Below are positions 23,750 through 37,900 of a DNA stretch of 64,000 nucleotides, piece by piece. The notes under the pieces were generated by a model. It saw only the letters and a list, made by a program, of their open reading frames with translations, searched no databases and was not told the origin of the DNA. This DNA comes from Bagarius yarrelli. Its lineage: Eukaryota; Chordata; Actinopteri; Siluriformes; Sisoridae. The stretch spans positions 4,779,011 to 4,843,010 of the forward strand of contig VCAZ01000012.1 of assembly GCA_005784505.1 (NCBI GenBank), given 5' to 3'. The position numbers and the translations under genes were made by a program. The stretch's first letter is position 1. Each line of letters starts with the position of its first letter.

Positions 23750-25035
23750 GACTAATAAGCTGTGTCCCCCATCCGCCTTTCTCCCAAACCCCTAGAGAAA
23801 ATCTGAATCGCTGGAGCTCTGTAAAGACTTGTGCTTATACACATTTGGAGAAAATGGACATGCGAACACTTGACTCCCGCTGAGACTTTCTTTGGCACAA
23901 GACACTGAATATGCCTTTCTCACCAAATATTAACTCCATCATAGCATCTAACCATTTAAGTAATTCCGTTGAATGTATTTTGTCTGAATTCACTTCCTTC
24001 TTTTCTTCAAAAGTCTACCTGTGGGTGCCTGTAGCTTGTTTTTTAAGAATAGTTTTTGAATATTTGTGACGGTTTTACTTGAAATGGACGTTCTGTCAAG
24101 GCATCTGCCTAAGAGTAATGATGCATTAGGTTGAAAAATGATTTTACTTATTCAAAATACCTGTTGATTTTATGGGAGAACAAACATACAGTTGTTTTTG
24201 TTATTGTTTGTTTTTTAATTGTGTTAAAAAAAAATTCTACTTTTGTATACAAAGTGGGCTGAACCCATGTGTATACATTTTTAAGGTGGGGCATAGCAAA
24301 ATTCATAGCCATGCCATATACCCACGATTGTTTTTGGACACAAGGAAATTTGTGGACTGAGGTAAATTTGCTTTAAATAAGAAAGCATTATTTTAAATGT
24401 TTGGAACAAAATTGATTATACCAAAGCTATATTTCCTGAAAAAAAATCTAATCATTTCTAACACTAGAAAGCTATACTGCCTGCCTTAACATGATGCGGT
24501 TGCCACGCAAGTTATTATTTCCATACTGCGCTACTTAGAAATGTGCAAGGTCATCATGAAGTCTTGTAGAATAATGTTTACTAGTTAGAGTAAACTTTAT
24601 TTTTTTTTTTTACCAGTAAAGCTATAACAAAAGCACCAGTGCCTGTTTAAAACTGATCAACACTGTCTTGACGCAAGTTGCTAATCTATACCAAAGCCAG
24701 TATTTTATTCACCTTCTCTTGTATTGGATTTAGGGGCTCAGATTCCCATTTTATGACTTCCCCTTGATTTTCTTTAACCATTTAATGGTTAGAATTTCCA
24801 TCCATTGTTCCCGTTATGTTTCATGTTATTTTATAAAGAACAGTATGTGCATTCTCAAACTGCATTGGTTCCTTTATTCTTTTTTTTTTTTTTTTTTTTT
24901 TTTACCTGAACTGTATACTTAAGCAGCAGTTTCAAAAGATGTCTTTATGTAGTTTCTTTTTTTTTATATATTTTTTTCAAATCCATACACTGCCTGTTTT
25001 TCTTACTATTAAACTGCATTAAAGTTTATTTACAT
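23750..25035 (+). other. SUFU 3' untranslated region
   Basis: Begins after the TAA stop at 23747-23749. A variant polyadenylation signal ATTAAA lies at 25008-25013, with T-rich sequence after it. Poly-T runs occur at about 24879-24903. The end coordinate is inferred from the signal. Confidence 0.5.
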
Positions 25036-27099
25036 CAATATATTGTGCTATATGTCCATGTTGTCATTTTAACCTGAATGTAAAACAATAGTACCCAAAA
25101 GTCTAGTCTAGGTTTTAATCAGAACACAAAGGCAAATTCGAAAATTATTTGCTATTTCTTAAGGACATTTGATGAACCTGCATTTTCTGACTGTAACCAT
25201 GTTTAAGCAAATGGATTTGTGCAGCAAATGAACATGAACATTAGTTTTCATGCTAAATTGTTCAGCTCAGCAGAATATCATAATTTTTATCTAATGTTGG
25301 ATGTCGGTTTTATAGCTTGTTAAAAAACGAACTGAAATATAGATTGTACCTTTTGGTAGGGTTTATACTATGGAACCCAAACGGATAGCACAGTATCACT
25401 GATATAAAAAACACTTCTCACACAGCAAACAGTACAGAGGTGTTCAGTAATTATTTGTCTGGGTTTTTTGGAAAGATGTAGAAGTTTCTTGATTGACATA
25501 CAAGAAGCATGTCAATCATGTAAATCTATTGAAGATATGTTTAAAGATTATTGATAATAGTCATCTTTATTGTGAAAATGAGCACCTGCTGGTAGATGTA
25601 TGTTTGTCAAAGCAGACTAAACACTGCTGATGTAAGTAAGAACTAAATTTTAAAATGTACTGACAAAAGCAAAACTAAATGTTGTGTATGTTTATGCCTT
25701 GTAGCTACACACACAACCATTTTAGTGAGTATACGGTATAGTGGCCTTTCTAACCTCTCTACTAACTGTATGTTTGTTATAACAAATACTTCCTACTTTT
25801 TAATAGCAGAAGCAAACATATACAGTAGATTTTTATTATTTTATTTTAGGTCAATTATTGTCCCATGTGTTAATATTAAAAATCTTATTTTAGGTATAAA
25901 AATGATTGTTCACTTGTTTTTCTATATCATTAGAAAACGTCTTAGTTACTTACATAGTTTTCAATCAACCGTTTATTGCAGTCTATGCAGGCAGGTTAGG
26001 CAGATACAGGTCAAAATCTTCAGTTAATGTTAACATCAAACATCGGAATAAAAAAGTGTGGTCTCTGTGACTATGCATAAGATGATTGTTGATGACAGAT
26101 AGGCTGGTTTAAATATTTCAAAAACTGCTGATCTCCTGTAATTTTTCATACAAAACAGACTCTATACAGAATGGTGCCAGAAAAACAACCAGTAAGACAA
26201 CAGTTTTGTCCATGGAAATGCCTTATTAGTAAAAGAGGTTTTAGATTGTTTTTAGCTGCAAAGAACAATTGTAAGTAGACAAAACATCTGACCATTTACA
26301 TTAAACGTTGAGGTTACACAACAGCACGCATTGAAAAAATAAAGTTTTAGTCTATAATGGACACAAATAATTTCATACTAGACAGATTCTACTTTTATTA
26401 CCATGGCTGTTAAGATTCCTTATGTAAATGTCTTCATTATTCATATACACTCTACAGCACACTCTACAGAGAAATTTGCTTCTTCACATATCGCATCCTA
26501 GAAGGTTTGGATATGAGCGCAGGATCAGTTATGCCACTGCGCCACTGGAGCAGGAGGGGTTAATGTCTTTCTCAAAGACCCAACAGGGGCAGACTGGCGG
26601 TGAACCCAGGTCTTCCTGGTCTTCCAATCAACAAATTAGTGCCTTAGGCATTTGAGTCTCTATTGCCCCTATATTTTTTTTATGTTTTTACAATATTATT
26701 TCAGATATGTTTTATTATTTTTTCCCCCCATGAACATAGTTTCTTTTGAAGACTATTTTGTGTTTAAAAATACAGGTTTAAAACACTTGAATAAGCTCAT
26801 CTGAGATCAACACTCATGGCATAGTTCAGGTTACAGAAATCACACAGCCTTTATTCTGATACTTGACATTCTAAAGCTCCTGGCCTGCATTTCATTTTTT
26901 TATGCTATATGAATAGCTTCTTTGGTATTGGCGCAATTTACTGCATTTGGTTGCCTTGTGTCCATGCACAGTAAATTTAAAAAATGTTAACTAAAAATTT
27001 TCACGAATAAAATTACAATTTAAATATAAACATATATTATATAAAATAAAAATATATATATAGGTTTTAATTTATATAAGGCTAAATACTTGTAAACAG
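25036..27099. other. Intergenic DNA between SUFU and TRIM8
   Basis: AT-rich with no supported gene. It contains one old SINE copy (26455-26671) and an AT-rich stretch around 27000-27065. Confidence 0.5.
26455..26671 (-). repeat. Old SINE copy (family of 33413 and 44580)
   Basis: Reverse-oriented copy with 'cactggagcaggaggggtta' and a degraded head ending near 26671. It is clearly more diverged than the copies at 33413-33686 and 44580-44846. Confidence 0.55.
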
Positions 27100-27842
27100 T
27101 CCGAAAAGTTCTTGGGAGCGGTTGCCCTTTTAAATGTTACTCCGCCTACAATTTATACGCCCGCCCCTTTCTATGAATCAAGTCCGTGATGGATCACGTG
27201 ACCGCGTGGAGGAAGGGGGTGTAAATGTGAAGTGTATCCTGAGTTGCAGTCCTGTGTCTGCATTCCTCTCATCAATGATTTGCTTGAAAGAAGAAAAAAA
27301 AAAGAACTCATAAATAATAACATGAACCCAGACTGGAATAGGGCGGAAATGCACCGGATCGCTTATGGACTAGCACTTTGCTGGCTCTGCTGATGTTGTT
27401 TGCAGATTTTGGCTTGGTAAGCGGAGTATTTCTGGATTGGACGGCTCCAGTTTAATAAAGGAGTATACACATGAGAAGAAAAATAAACAGATACGCTGCT
27501 TCAAATGCGCTTTAAAAACAGGAAACCAAGATGGCTGGGGACAGTAAACGTTAACAAGGACAAAAACGCGAGTGTCCCCTTTAAGAGCACGAACTGTATC
27601 TGTCTAAAATCTATAAATATTTAAGCGAGATAGCTTAAAGAAATAATGTTTGACATTACGCCGTGCGCTATTTTTTTTTAAGTGAAATGATCGGGAGACG
27701 CAGCAGTGAAGCGCGAGCAGGTAAACGCCGGGACTAAACATGGACAGGCAGCACATTTCGGAAAACACTTTAACATTTAACGACAGTAGATAGCGAGAGA
27801 ATAGCTTTACAGAGGGTTAGAGCGGAGTTTGATCAAGAGATT

Positions 27843-27897
<55 letters not shown>

Positions 27898-28970
27898 GCT
27901 AGCTCCATGTAAATGTTTCATAACGCACATTAATGTACACTAACATCACACATTAAACGCTTTTTTTGTTGTAAATTGTTACATTTCTAATTAAGAAAGC
28001 GAATAAATTTGTTCTCGACAATCACGCGACTGTTATTCTATCGGATAAAGTTAGATTAAAATAAAAATAAACAAGCGGTTACTTCTTATACTGATTTACA
28101 TATAGATCTATTTCTCGGCACTATTTCTGTGCGACATAAACACTGTAGAAAGGCCTGTCCTACTGCTAAGGTAGGTGTCCTACACCGCAAAACTAAATCT
28201 AGCTTTTATTTTCACACGATTTTCTGCACGGGACACGGGATACAGGACCGGCTTCGTATCGGGACTGGAGATATTTTGAGCTCCACTCACGTGTGGTTTA
28301 ATCGTTGTCGATGATTGGATGCTTGGTTTACATTTAAAGACCTGTTTCTAGAGAAAAGTGTATTCACGGACTATGCAACTATTTATCTTCCATCAAATCC
28401 GTATTCACCTCACACACACACGCACACTTCGCCCGGCGTCTAGCTCGATTAAAGTTAATGTTAATACGCTTTTAATAACTTTTGGCTGTCTTTTTTTTTA
28501 GACTCAGGGTGTATAACCGACTGGATTCAGTGTATTAATAATAATCTGTGCACTTCCATCTGAATCCAACGGAGCACTGACACACAGCCCGATATAATGT
28601 TTCTCGTTAGGACAGGAGCGTGTCAGATTGGACAGATCTAGTACTCCGGTTCGGTTTCCAGTAACATGTCCGTCTCGATCCGGTTGCAACATTCAGACCT
28701 CTGATTTCTGGCTCAGCTGCGGAATTTGATTGCTGACAACTTGAACAGGGGCGGAAAAGAGGCGCTCCCTGCACAGTTGATGGAGACTCAACAGCTGTTT
28801 GTGCAGACTTGTACGCCTGTGTGGACAAGCACAGTCATACGCTTATTTTTATAAAGAGAGACACGAGAATGACTGAGACGGCGCGCCGACTTATTGGCGA
28901 CTTATTTTAAATAGTTTAATAGGGTCTTAACTTAAAACCGAGCTGCATGGCTTCTGCCCAAGCAGCTGAG
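27100..28970 (+). promoter_or_regulatory. TRIM8 upstream region, 5' UTR and likely promoter
   Basis: Local GC and CpG content rises compared with the flanks. The E-box TCACGTGA lies at 27194-27201 beside ACCGCGTGG. A compound (GT)n(GA)n microsatellite sits at 27844-27898. The transcription start cannot be located from sequence alone, and an upstream non-coding exon is possible. Confidence 0.4.
27844..27898 (+). repeat. Compound (GT)n(GA)n microsatellite
   Basis: An uninterrupted run of GT repeats passes directly into GA repeats, about 1.1 kb upstream of the TRIM8 start codon. Confidence 0.95.
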
Positions 28971-30069
28971 ATGGCCGAGGCCTGGAAGAACTGTTTCGAG
29001 GAGGAGCTCATCTGCCCCATATGTTTGCATGTGTTCGTGGAGCCCGTGCAGCTGCCCTGCAAGCACAACTTCTGCCATGGCTGCATTAGCGAGGCCTGGG
29101 CCAAAGACGTGGGCATTCTGCGGTGCCCGGAGTGCAATCAGCCGTACAAACAGAAGCCCAGCCTGGACAAGAACATCAAACTGATCAATATCGTGGAGAA
29201 GTTTAACGCCTTAAACACAGAGAAGGAACCAGCTGTACTGCAATGCATCCTGTGCAGACGGGGACCTGCGCTTCCGGCGCAGAAAGTTTGCTTGCGCTGC
29301 AACGCGCCCTGTTGCCAATCGCACATTCAAACACACCTTCAGCAACCTTCTTCAAATGCAGGGCATCTTCTGGTAGAGGTCGAGGACGTGCGGGCCTGGA
29401 GCTGCCCTCAGCATGATGAATACAGACTGTATCACTGCGAAACCGAGCAGGTAGCCGTGTGTCGTTACTGCTGCTTCTCGAGATGTGCAGTCGGCCACGG
29501 ACATGGAGTCTGCGATGTGGAACTGCGTCAGAACGATATAAGGGTGAGTGAAAGTATCTGTTGACTGAGTATGGTTTGGCTTACAGACAGATTTTTCTGA
29601 AATAGCTTTATTAAAATGCTGTCCTGAACTGTGAGGTCACGAAAAGGGGGCGCATTTTATAAAAACAAGCACGGACACACAAGCACTGGCATGGCAGAGC
29701 CTTTTCTTTATTATAAAAAAAGAGCTGTGTTTAAGTAAACCAGGACAGTAGTTATGCTTAGATTACAGGGAACATGGAAACACCCAGAATCAGATGCCTG
29801 TCCAGCCCAGGGTTTCATGCACACACTCATTCACACCCTCAGGCAATATAGTGAAGCCAATACACCTGCTGTCAGGTTTTGGGAGGATATCAAAGTACTT
29901 TAAAGAAAGATTGGTAGAGCATGAGCTGAAACCTAACATAGTCTGACGCTCTGGAAATGGAAACCTAGTTCTTTGAGATAGCAAACTGAATCCATTTTCA
30001 TAATAATAAGAAATTTGTAAAAAATAAACAATAATAGAAATATTGTATACTAATAGTTTGACACTTAAG

Positions 30070-30118
<49 letters not shown>

Positions 30119-33100
30119 CGTTTACACATCTAATGTTCATTTACGCCAGAACCTCCAATGACTTCTTATTGAAAATCTGGTGGTATCTCAGGTGGCAGGT
30201 TTATGGTATAGGTGTTGGACTGCTGTTTGAAAGATCATGGGTTCAGTCCCAAAACCACCAAGCTGCCAGTTCTGGGCCCCAGTGGTTAAGTCTCTTAACC
30301 ATGAGCTGATCAGTTGTATTTAAAAAAATGTGCTTCATCCCATCAGGTATCAAATAGAGAGTTGTTGTTTGACCTATTTCTGCTACTGTGTTTTCAGAAT
30401 TTGATTAAGACTAATGAAAAGCTGCATTTTCCGCATGATGGCATTTGCCGTTCTTTGTTGCGAGTGTTAATAAAACAGTTGTATAATGTGTAGCGGAGAC
30501 AAGTAGCTAAAACACCGCTGAGGTACATTGTGGAAAACTACATGGTGGTTCAGCAGCTGCTTTACAAAGAATAATGAGCTATTGTGAGGTGAACTTCTGT
30601 TGGACTTGGCAGGCATGACTCCTGGATGTGTGGAGGAATGCTTTTCAGATGGGCAATGTGTCATGCGTCCTAAGGCAGCCAAGACTCGGCAAACTGGGGT
30701 GGGGTGAGTTCAGGGGGTGAGCTTGTGCTGCTCACAGCTGCTGTTAGAAGGCACACACATCCCTCTGTTCTGTCTTAAGCAACTATACACATACACTCTG
30801 TCTGTCTGTCTATCTCTCTGTCTTTCTGTTCATCTGTCTATCTGTGTGTGTGGAAAGAAAGAGACCCAAGAAGTTGTGTGGGTTAAAAGTGTGAGTTTCA
30901 GGCTGAGGCAGGAAGTTCCACCCTCAAACACAAATGCCTTCTCATTCCTGTTGAGGATGACATCACATGAGTGCCCCTGGAGGAAGTTTGGTTTATGTTG
31001 CTGAACCCTTGCCTTTGTCATATTTTTCTTTGTAACCAATGTCATATTTCTTTGTAAACAATGTCATACTTCTTTGTTTTCCAATTCCCATTGTTTTGCA
31101 TGCAGCTGTAGTGGGAGGTCTGCCAGAATAACTGGAAAGATGATTTGAAACCTTGTGAAAGGTGAACATAGCCATTTGAAATACATAGCACTGTAGGACA
31201 TACTGCTGGTGTTGGGTGGGGCGCCAGTTTGGCATAAATTTGACTCCTAATCAAGTGAGTCATTATGATATTTTTATTAGGAATTTCAATGGTTTGAGTA
31301 TGATTTATGTTTCACCGGATTATTGTAGTGAAATTATTTAAAAGCTGCAGACAAACAAGTCCAAACATCATTGCAATCCTTGGTAATGTTTTAACATGAA
31401 GATCACACTTATTTTGTTCGGCCAGCTTAGAAACATTATTGTTATAATTTTAAATCTACATTTTATATATGGAAAAGTACCATGATTTGGTATTATAACA
31501 TGTGAATAAAAAGATTGGTACCTGCTGTTATGTCAAAATTTAACCCAAAGTAAATTATTAAATAGACTACCAATAGAATATTTAATTCATTAATAACACA
31601 AAAAATGTAATCATGATTGAATACAACATACATGCATGATTTGCATCTGCAATGAAACAACACAACATTTTGTAATATGATGAATTTATGTTGTCTGGAA
31701 TCACTTTGAGGCTGTCATGCCTAAGGGCAAAAAAGCATTGGCTTGAAAAGTCATGGAATTACATTCACCTTCCTACTAATTTCCTTGGAATATAAAGTTA
31801 AATATAAAGTAATCATCAAATAATATTACAATAGTAAGCATGATGCAGGAGAAATAAACATACACACGTATGTCGCCTGAGCATGCAAAAGACTGGAAAA
31901 AAATAACAAGTCATTTTAAACAATACTGTTAAAAGTGATGATGAGTCATACAATGGCTCTGGAAGCCGTAGACGTATCCGGACGTTGTTTCCTCCCGGAT
32001 GATGATTTGGCAGGCCTTTACTGCAGAGCTGGTTTTTTTCCTGCTGGTTTTTGGGCTATTTTGCCTTCAGTTTTGCCTTTAGCAAATGAAATACATGCTC
32101 AGTTGGATTCAGTTGGTCAAACTGATTGTCTTGCTATTGCAAAAAAATTTCATAGCTTTGCCTTAAAAAGTATTGGACTGCTTTTGATGTATGCTTTACT
32201 TCATTCACCAGTTCAAAATATGTTCTGTTTTGAAGCATAGCAATAATCTAACTCCTGGGATAAACCCACTGTAATTACTTATGTGAAGCGTTCTCTAGAT
32301 TGTTGATTCAACAGTAGGTCACCCTCTTGTGTAAATGGTTTCACCAGTAAAGAAACTATTCTTTTACCTACCCCAGATATTTTCTTTGGTTCTGAGCTCT
32401 AAAGAATGTACCAAAGCATTGATTTGATCAGGCCATATGTTTTTCCTGTCTCTCTGATGGGCTTGTTTATATTCATTCTAATTATCGTTTATTTCACAGG
32501 CAGTGATACTCTTTCATCCGAGTACTTGTAAAAAAAATTAAGGCAATAACACATACCTGGCCTTGAAACAGCTGAGTAGTCTATTGTCCAATTACTTACG
32601 GTCCATTATAAGATAGTTAGTCCAAATGCTGTAATTCCTAATGTATACACCTTATTGATTGTATACGTAGTAAGTAAAGCTAGTGGTTAGCAAAGGTTTT
32701 TGAGCTCAAATTAGTTCTATAATACGCATACAGTATTAAACAGTTGTAAACACTTCAAATAAATAAAATTTTATGTCCAAAGATGCATGTACCTAATGTA
32801 TTTTTATATCTGACCTCCACTTACCATGCAGTGTAACAGTAAGTAAAGAGTGCTTAGATATTTATGATTTAATCTACTCATTGGCACATCCATTCTAATC
32901 TCATAAGCTTGTTCATCAGTGCTAAATGCACGGCTATATTTTTTAGTATGGCCTATATTTTTGGTTTGATCCATGTGGTTATTTTTTTGCCCGGTATAAT
33001 GTCAACATCATTTCTGTGGCCACGTGTTGGTTCAGTTGATTCGGTGTGATCTTTTGAACAGGAACGAACCTGATTGAAAATCCAATCAGTTCTGATATTG

Positions 33101-34742
33101 TAGACCTTTTCATTTTGATTCAGCTCTAAAAGCTTTTGTAAAGCAACGAATACACAGCATGCCTGTCAGTGAATGTAGTCAGTTGAGCTCACTGATCGAT
33201 GGGATTCTTCCCACAGGCCTGCTGTGAGGAGGAAGAGCCTGAAATGTGTTGACCTTTTCTTTAATTCGACACTGGGCTTCAGACATGTTTTGAGCAGGGA
33301 GTCATGGTTACTATTCATTAGAGAACAGTGATGAACTATTTGATTCAAACATCTTATGAATAAATACACCATAGAGTATACGGCGAAAGTGTTCATTTTC
33401 ACTGTAAGTGGTAGGGGCAGTGGTGGCTCAAACGGTTAAGGTGCTGAGTTGTTAATCTGAAGACCAGAAACACCTGGGCTCAAGCCCCACCTCCCGCAAG
33501 TCAACCACTGTTGGGTCCTTGAGCAAGACCCTTAACCCCTCCTGCTCCAGGGGCGCTGTATCATAGCTGACCCTGCGCTCCGACCCAAACCTACCAAGAT
33601 GGGATATGCGAAAAATGCATTTCATTGGCTCTGTACATGTACCTTGCACGATGAAGTTGAATATTTATTTTATTTTATTTTATTTAAACTCTGCACATCT
33701 TCGTCAGAACTTTGCATTGTATCGATGCCTGACCTTTCATCCGCCTGGAATGTAAGGGGGCTGTTTTGAGTCACAGGGTGAACTGCAGAAATAAAACAAC
33801 TCTCGCTCTCGCTCTCCCTCTTTTAGCATTTAGCTGTGAAATTCACACGCACCCCACAAACACTCAGAGCAACCAGATTATTCTGGTCTGCGCCTGAATT
33901 GCCATGTACTTCAGCTTTAAGAGCTTAAAACAGTACAAAAAGTCTTTTCATTGCATCACTGCAATTAAAAGGCTCATATCATAAAAAAAGGCTTTTACTG
34001 TTGGTTGCGTTAAATAGTCTTTAGATCTTACCTTCAGCCCTGTGAACAAAAGGAGTGCATCGAGCATGCCTGCACATCTGTGAGGTTTTGAAACCGGGGA
34101 ATGTGGGACAGATGGAAACACGGTATACGGATACACTCGTCTCAACTCTTGAAGCCTATTCTGACTGTAAAATAATATTCAGGCTTCTTTTGGAAACACA
34201 CGGTTTTGTGTGTTAGCAGGAGAGCAGTAATTTGCTGTACTTCCCGTCACAATCAGAGCGTATTTGTCATGTTCTTGGGTTTGGCCATTGTTGAACTCTT
34301 GATTTATGATTTCCTGTGTTCACTTCATGGTTATTGAGTAACCCTGTTGTCTAATTTCAATTCAGATACCACAGATGGCACCTGCCTTAGCTTGAGTTAC
34401 TAGCTTTAGGACTACAGAGGTATCATTTACCAAACATTAAAATAATATAAATTCAACGGTGCCACATTTTCTACGAAATATTTTTGTGATTGCTTTTCTA
34501 AAAAAAATCTTTCTTTGGGAACTGCTGAGGGTTTTACAGTCTTGATTGCTAGAGGCCCCAAGAATTTGTGTTCTTCCACACTGTTCGGATCCTGCAGCCA
34601 TCACACACACACTATAGTGAAGGACCTGTATAATCTGCACAACCGACAATCTGTTACCGACACTGTGCTAAATAGAAACAAAACAACTAAACAAGAAGCC
34701 TTTTTCTTTCTCTTTCTTTCTTTCTTTCTTTCTTTCTTTTGC

Positions 34743-34773
<31 letters not shown>

Positions 34774-34813
34774 TGGTCTCTCTTTACTTTTCCTCTCTCT
34801 CTCTCTCTCTCTT

Positions 34814-34911
<98 letters not shown>

Positions 34912-37900
34912 CTTTCTTGGTTCATATTCCGCAAAATATATTTTTATGACAGTTAACTTGGATTTATACCTCATGTATGGCATATACTCCAATCAGTCAA
35001 TCCTGATTTATAATATTGTGCAGTATATTGTGAAATCTGTGTGTTTTCTTCCTTATTTATGCTGGAAAATGGAAATGGAATTATAAAAGCAAGACTTTGA
35101 CATGTTTTGATTCAGCTGGGGGTGGGGTGGGGGTGGGGGTGTTTGGGAGGTTTTTTTTCCCCAGACCTAATTTCGGAATCGCCCAGACACCTAACGATAA
35201 GAGGCAGAATCAGATGTGCCTGCATGCTCAAAAAACAGAGTGTTTGATAAATTAGTGTCATTGTCAGCAGCTTTTGTTTGTCTCATTTGCTTTAATACGG
35301 TTGCTTGGCTTGGTTGTCATAGTGATGCTGAAACAAGCAGCAGGATATTAGATGTTGTTCTGCAGGGGTGACTAGAAATACTATATTTATGTTTGATTGG
35401 TTTCACAGGGTTTTCTCCCTTTTTCTTTCTGATATTTATACATGTTATTCTGCTAAAGATTCTTGTCTATTAAAATCCATCCATCCATCCATCCATCCAT
35501 CCCATCTATTGTCTATTATTCCTAATCAGGGTCACAGGGATCTACTGGATTCTATTCCAGCTGTCATTGGCCAAAACGCAGGGTCAAATACAACCAACCA
35601 CAAACATACACACACACACACACACACACACTCCCAACGGACAATTTGAAATCACTAATCAAACTACCATACATAGGAAACCGTAAATCCACAGAGAAAG
35701 AGAGAGCCCTGACAGGGATACAAACCTGGAACCTTCTTGTTATGAGTCAACAGTTTTAAGCCTCTATGAAATGCCTTACTACTTACGTACTAATTTATTG
35801 TTCAGGCTTATTATACCTCCTCCTATATGAAGAAATATATTTATATGATATGTACTGTATAGACTAAGACCAATATTGTTATCATTAACTTGTTGGTAAA
35901 AATGTATTAGTGCATTTTCAAATTAACTAAAAAACAGTAAACATTACTTTTAAAGAATTTAAGTTACTTTAACCGGTTGAGGTAATGCCAATGCATATGC
36001 TGTACTGTATTACTTTATATTGACATGAAAACATGTACTGTAGTGTACTTATACATATCGTATCACTGTCTGTGTTTTAAGCATTCATCTGAAATGTCAG
36101 CATCCATCCTTTCTTCTGGCAGCGTGCACTGTCTGCGCAGTATCGCATGTCAAAGCGCGCTGTCATTTTATTTTTGCCTTTAGAGTCTGCTCTCTTCATA
36201 GACATGTTGGTTCTGCCACTGTATAATGATAATGAACCCTTCTCTGCCGCTCCAGCAACCAATGCAACCCCAAAAAACTATGGCAAAACCAATAAATCAG
36301 TCTGTACTGTGAGGGGGAAAAATAGATTTAATCCCCTGCTGATTTTGTATCACACCAACTGTTGTTACCCTCTCACCAAGCTGCTTGGCGATGGTCTTGT
36401 ATCCCATTCCAGCCTTGTGTGAGTCTACAATCTTGTCATTGGACAACCGTTTGGTCTTGACTACAGTGGAGAGTTTGGAAACTGATTGATTGATTGCTTC
36501 TGTATAAAAGACACCCGGGAGACAGAAATCTTGCTGATTGATAGAGAATCACTTACTTATTTTAACTAAATCAATTCATGTTATTTTTTGAAATGAGTTT
36601 TTGGTTGTTATTCTTTCTCTCACTGTTACCATTAAATTTATAAACTGAATATTATCAGTGGGCAAGCATACCAAATCAGCAGAGGATCAAATTTTTCCCC
36701 CTTATTGTATACATACAGATGATGTTGAAATGCAAGTGTTTTTCACTAACAGGTTTAACCAGTCTCTGTGTGACAGGGGAAATAAAATGTTCAATTTCTT
36801 ATTGTTTTTCAGCACATGCTGATGAAGCAGCAGGATCGCATTGATGATCGAGTGCAGGACATCGAAGAGCTATTATACAAGCTGGAGTCAGACAAACGGC
36901 AGGTGGAGGTAATGTAACTCTATAGATAATAAGTATAGAGATACAGTACACCCACACACAACGTCCCTCTGCTTCTTTCTGTGTACTCTCACATCTTGCA
37001 TATATATTTTTATGTTCTACATTTTTCACATTACATACATATTATAGTCAGTAGGTGTTAAAGCTTGTCGCCTTTCTGAATTGGTTTGTTTTTTAAAGTA
37101 CAGCTTATGAAGTTTTTAAAGTATCCATGTAGGAATGAGCGTCTTGTCCTAATTTGGGTGTTTAAAATCACGCATTTAAACATTCAAGGAATTGATACTT
37201 CAGCAGATTGTTACTTTAGCAGACCAAGACCAATTCTAGTGTCTTTGCAATACACTGAGAGATTTGACTTTGTTATCAGAAGACGACTAAAATAAAAGAT
37301 TTAAATTTAGCATTTTTATGTATATATCAATATCAAACAACCTAGAACATAGCATTGTTGGTGGCAGACTACTTAATTTGCTTGGGAGGAAATGTATGTG
37401 TTCAGATAGCAGCCTTTTTTGTGTTTATTTTTTACTGCTGATAAATGATTTACATCCTGTGGTATGACTTGTCTCATTCTGCTACAATTTGTTTTTTTTT
37501 CGAATGGTAGATTGGGATAATTTTTACAACTGCTTCGTTAATAGTAAAATCACTGACTATTGTTTTTCCACATCCCTCTCAATGTCTTTCTCATCAACTG
37601 CTTTGTGGTTTTTCCTGGCTAACTTGTTTGAATTCTGATTAATACGCCAGATGTTGCTTCCCAAATTGCTGTATTGGATATCAAATAGCGCTGATCGATT
37701 TTTTTTCACCCTCTTTTTTAGCTAAAAAAATCGCTTGCTTTCATAGAAAGCTCTCTGGTCTCTCAAAAGCAGCCTCTTCACGCACAAACAAAGCTTAACG
37801 GTCAGATATAAAAAAAAGTCACTCTAAACATGTGTCCAGTATGTTCCAGTATTTTTTAAACACTTGATGATGATTTGAAGAAAGATACCATGTTTAAACT

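Larger units (their letters stand above)
29544..36812 (+). other. TRIM8 intron 1, repeat-rich
   Basis: A 7.3-kb intron between donor gtgagt and acceptor tttttcag. It contains the GATA microsatellite, SINE copies, the 31-kb minisatellite, the CT tract, a G-quadruplex motif, a dispersed repeat and a Tc1-like remnant, each listed separately. No nested coding gene is supported. Confidence 0.7.

Noticed and set aside
33452..33649. Two similar 65-aa frames (also 44610-44807) that look like a small gene family
   Set aside because: Both are translations of the same SINE, with A and B boxes on the other reading direction.
34515..35086. Leu/Ser- and Glu/Arg-rich open frames over the CT tract
   Set aside because: Pure microsatellite translation in a TRIM8 intron.
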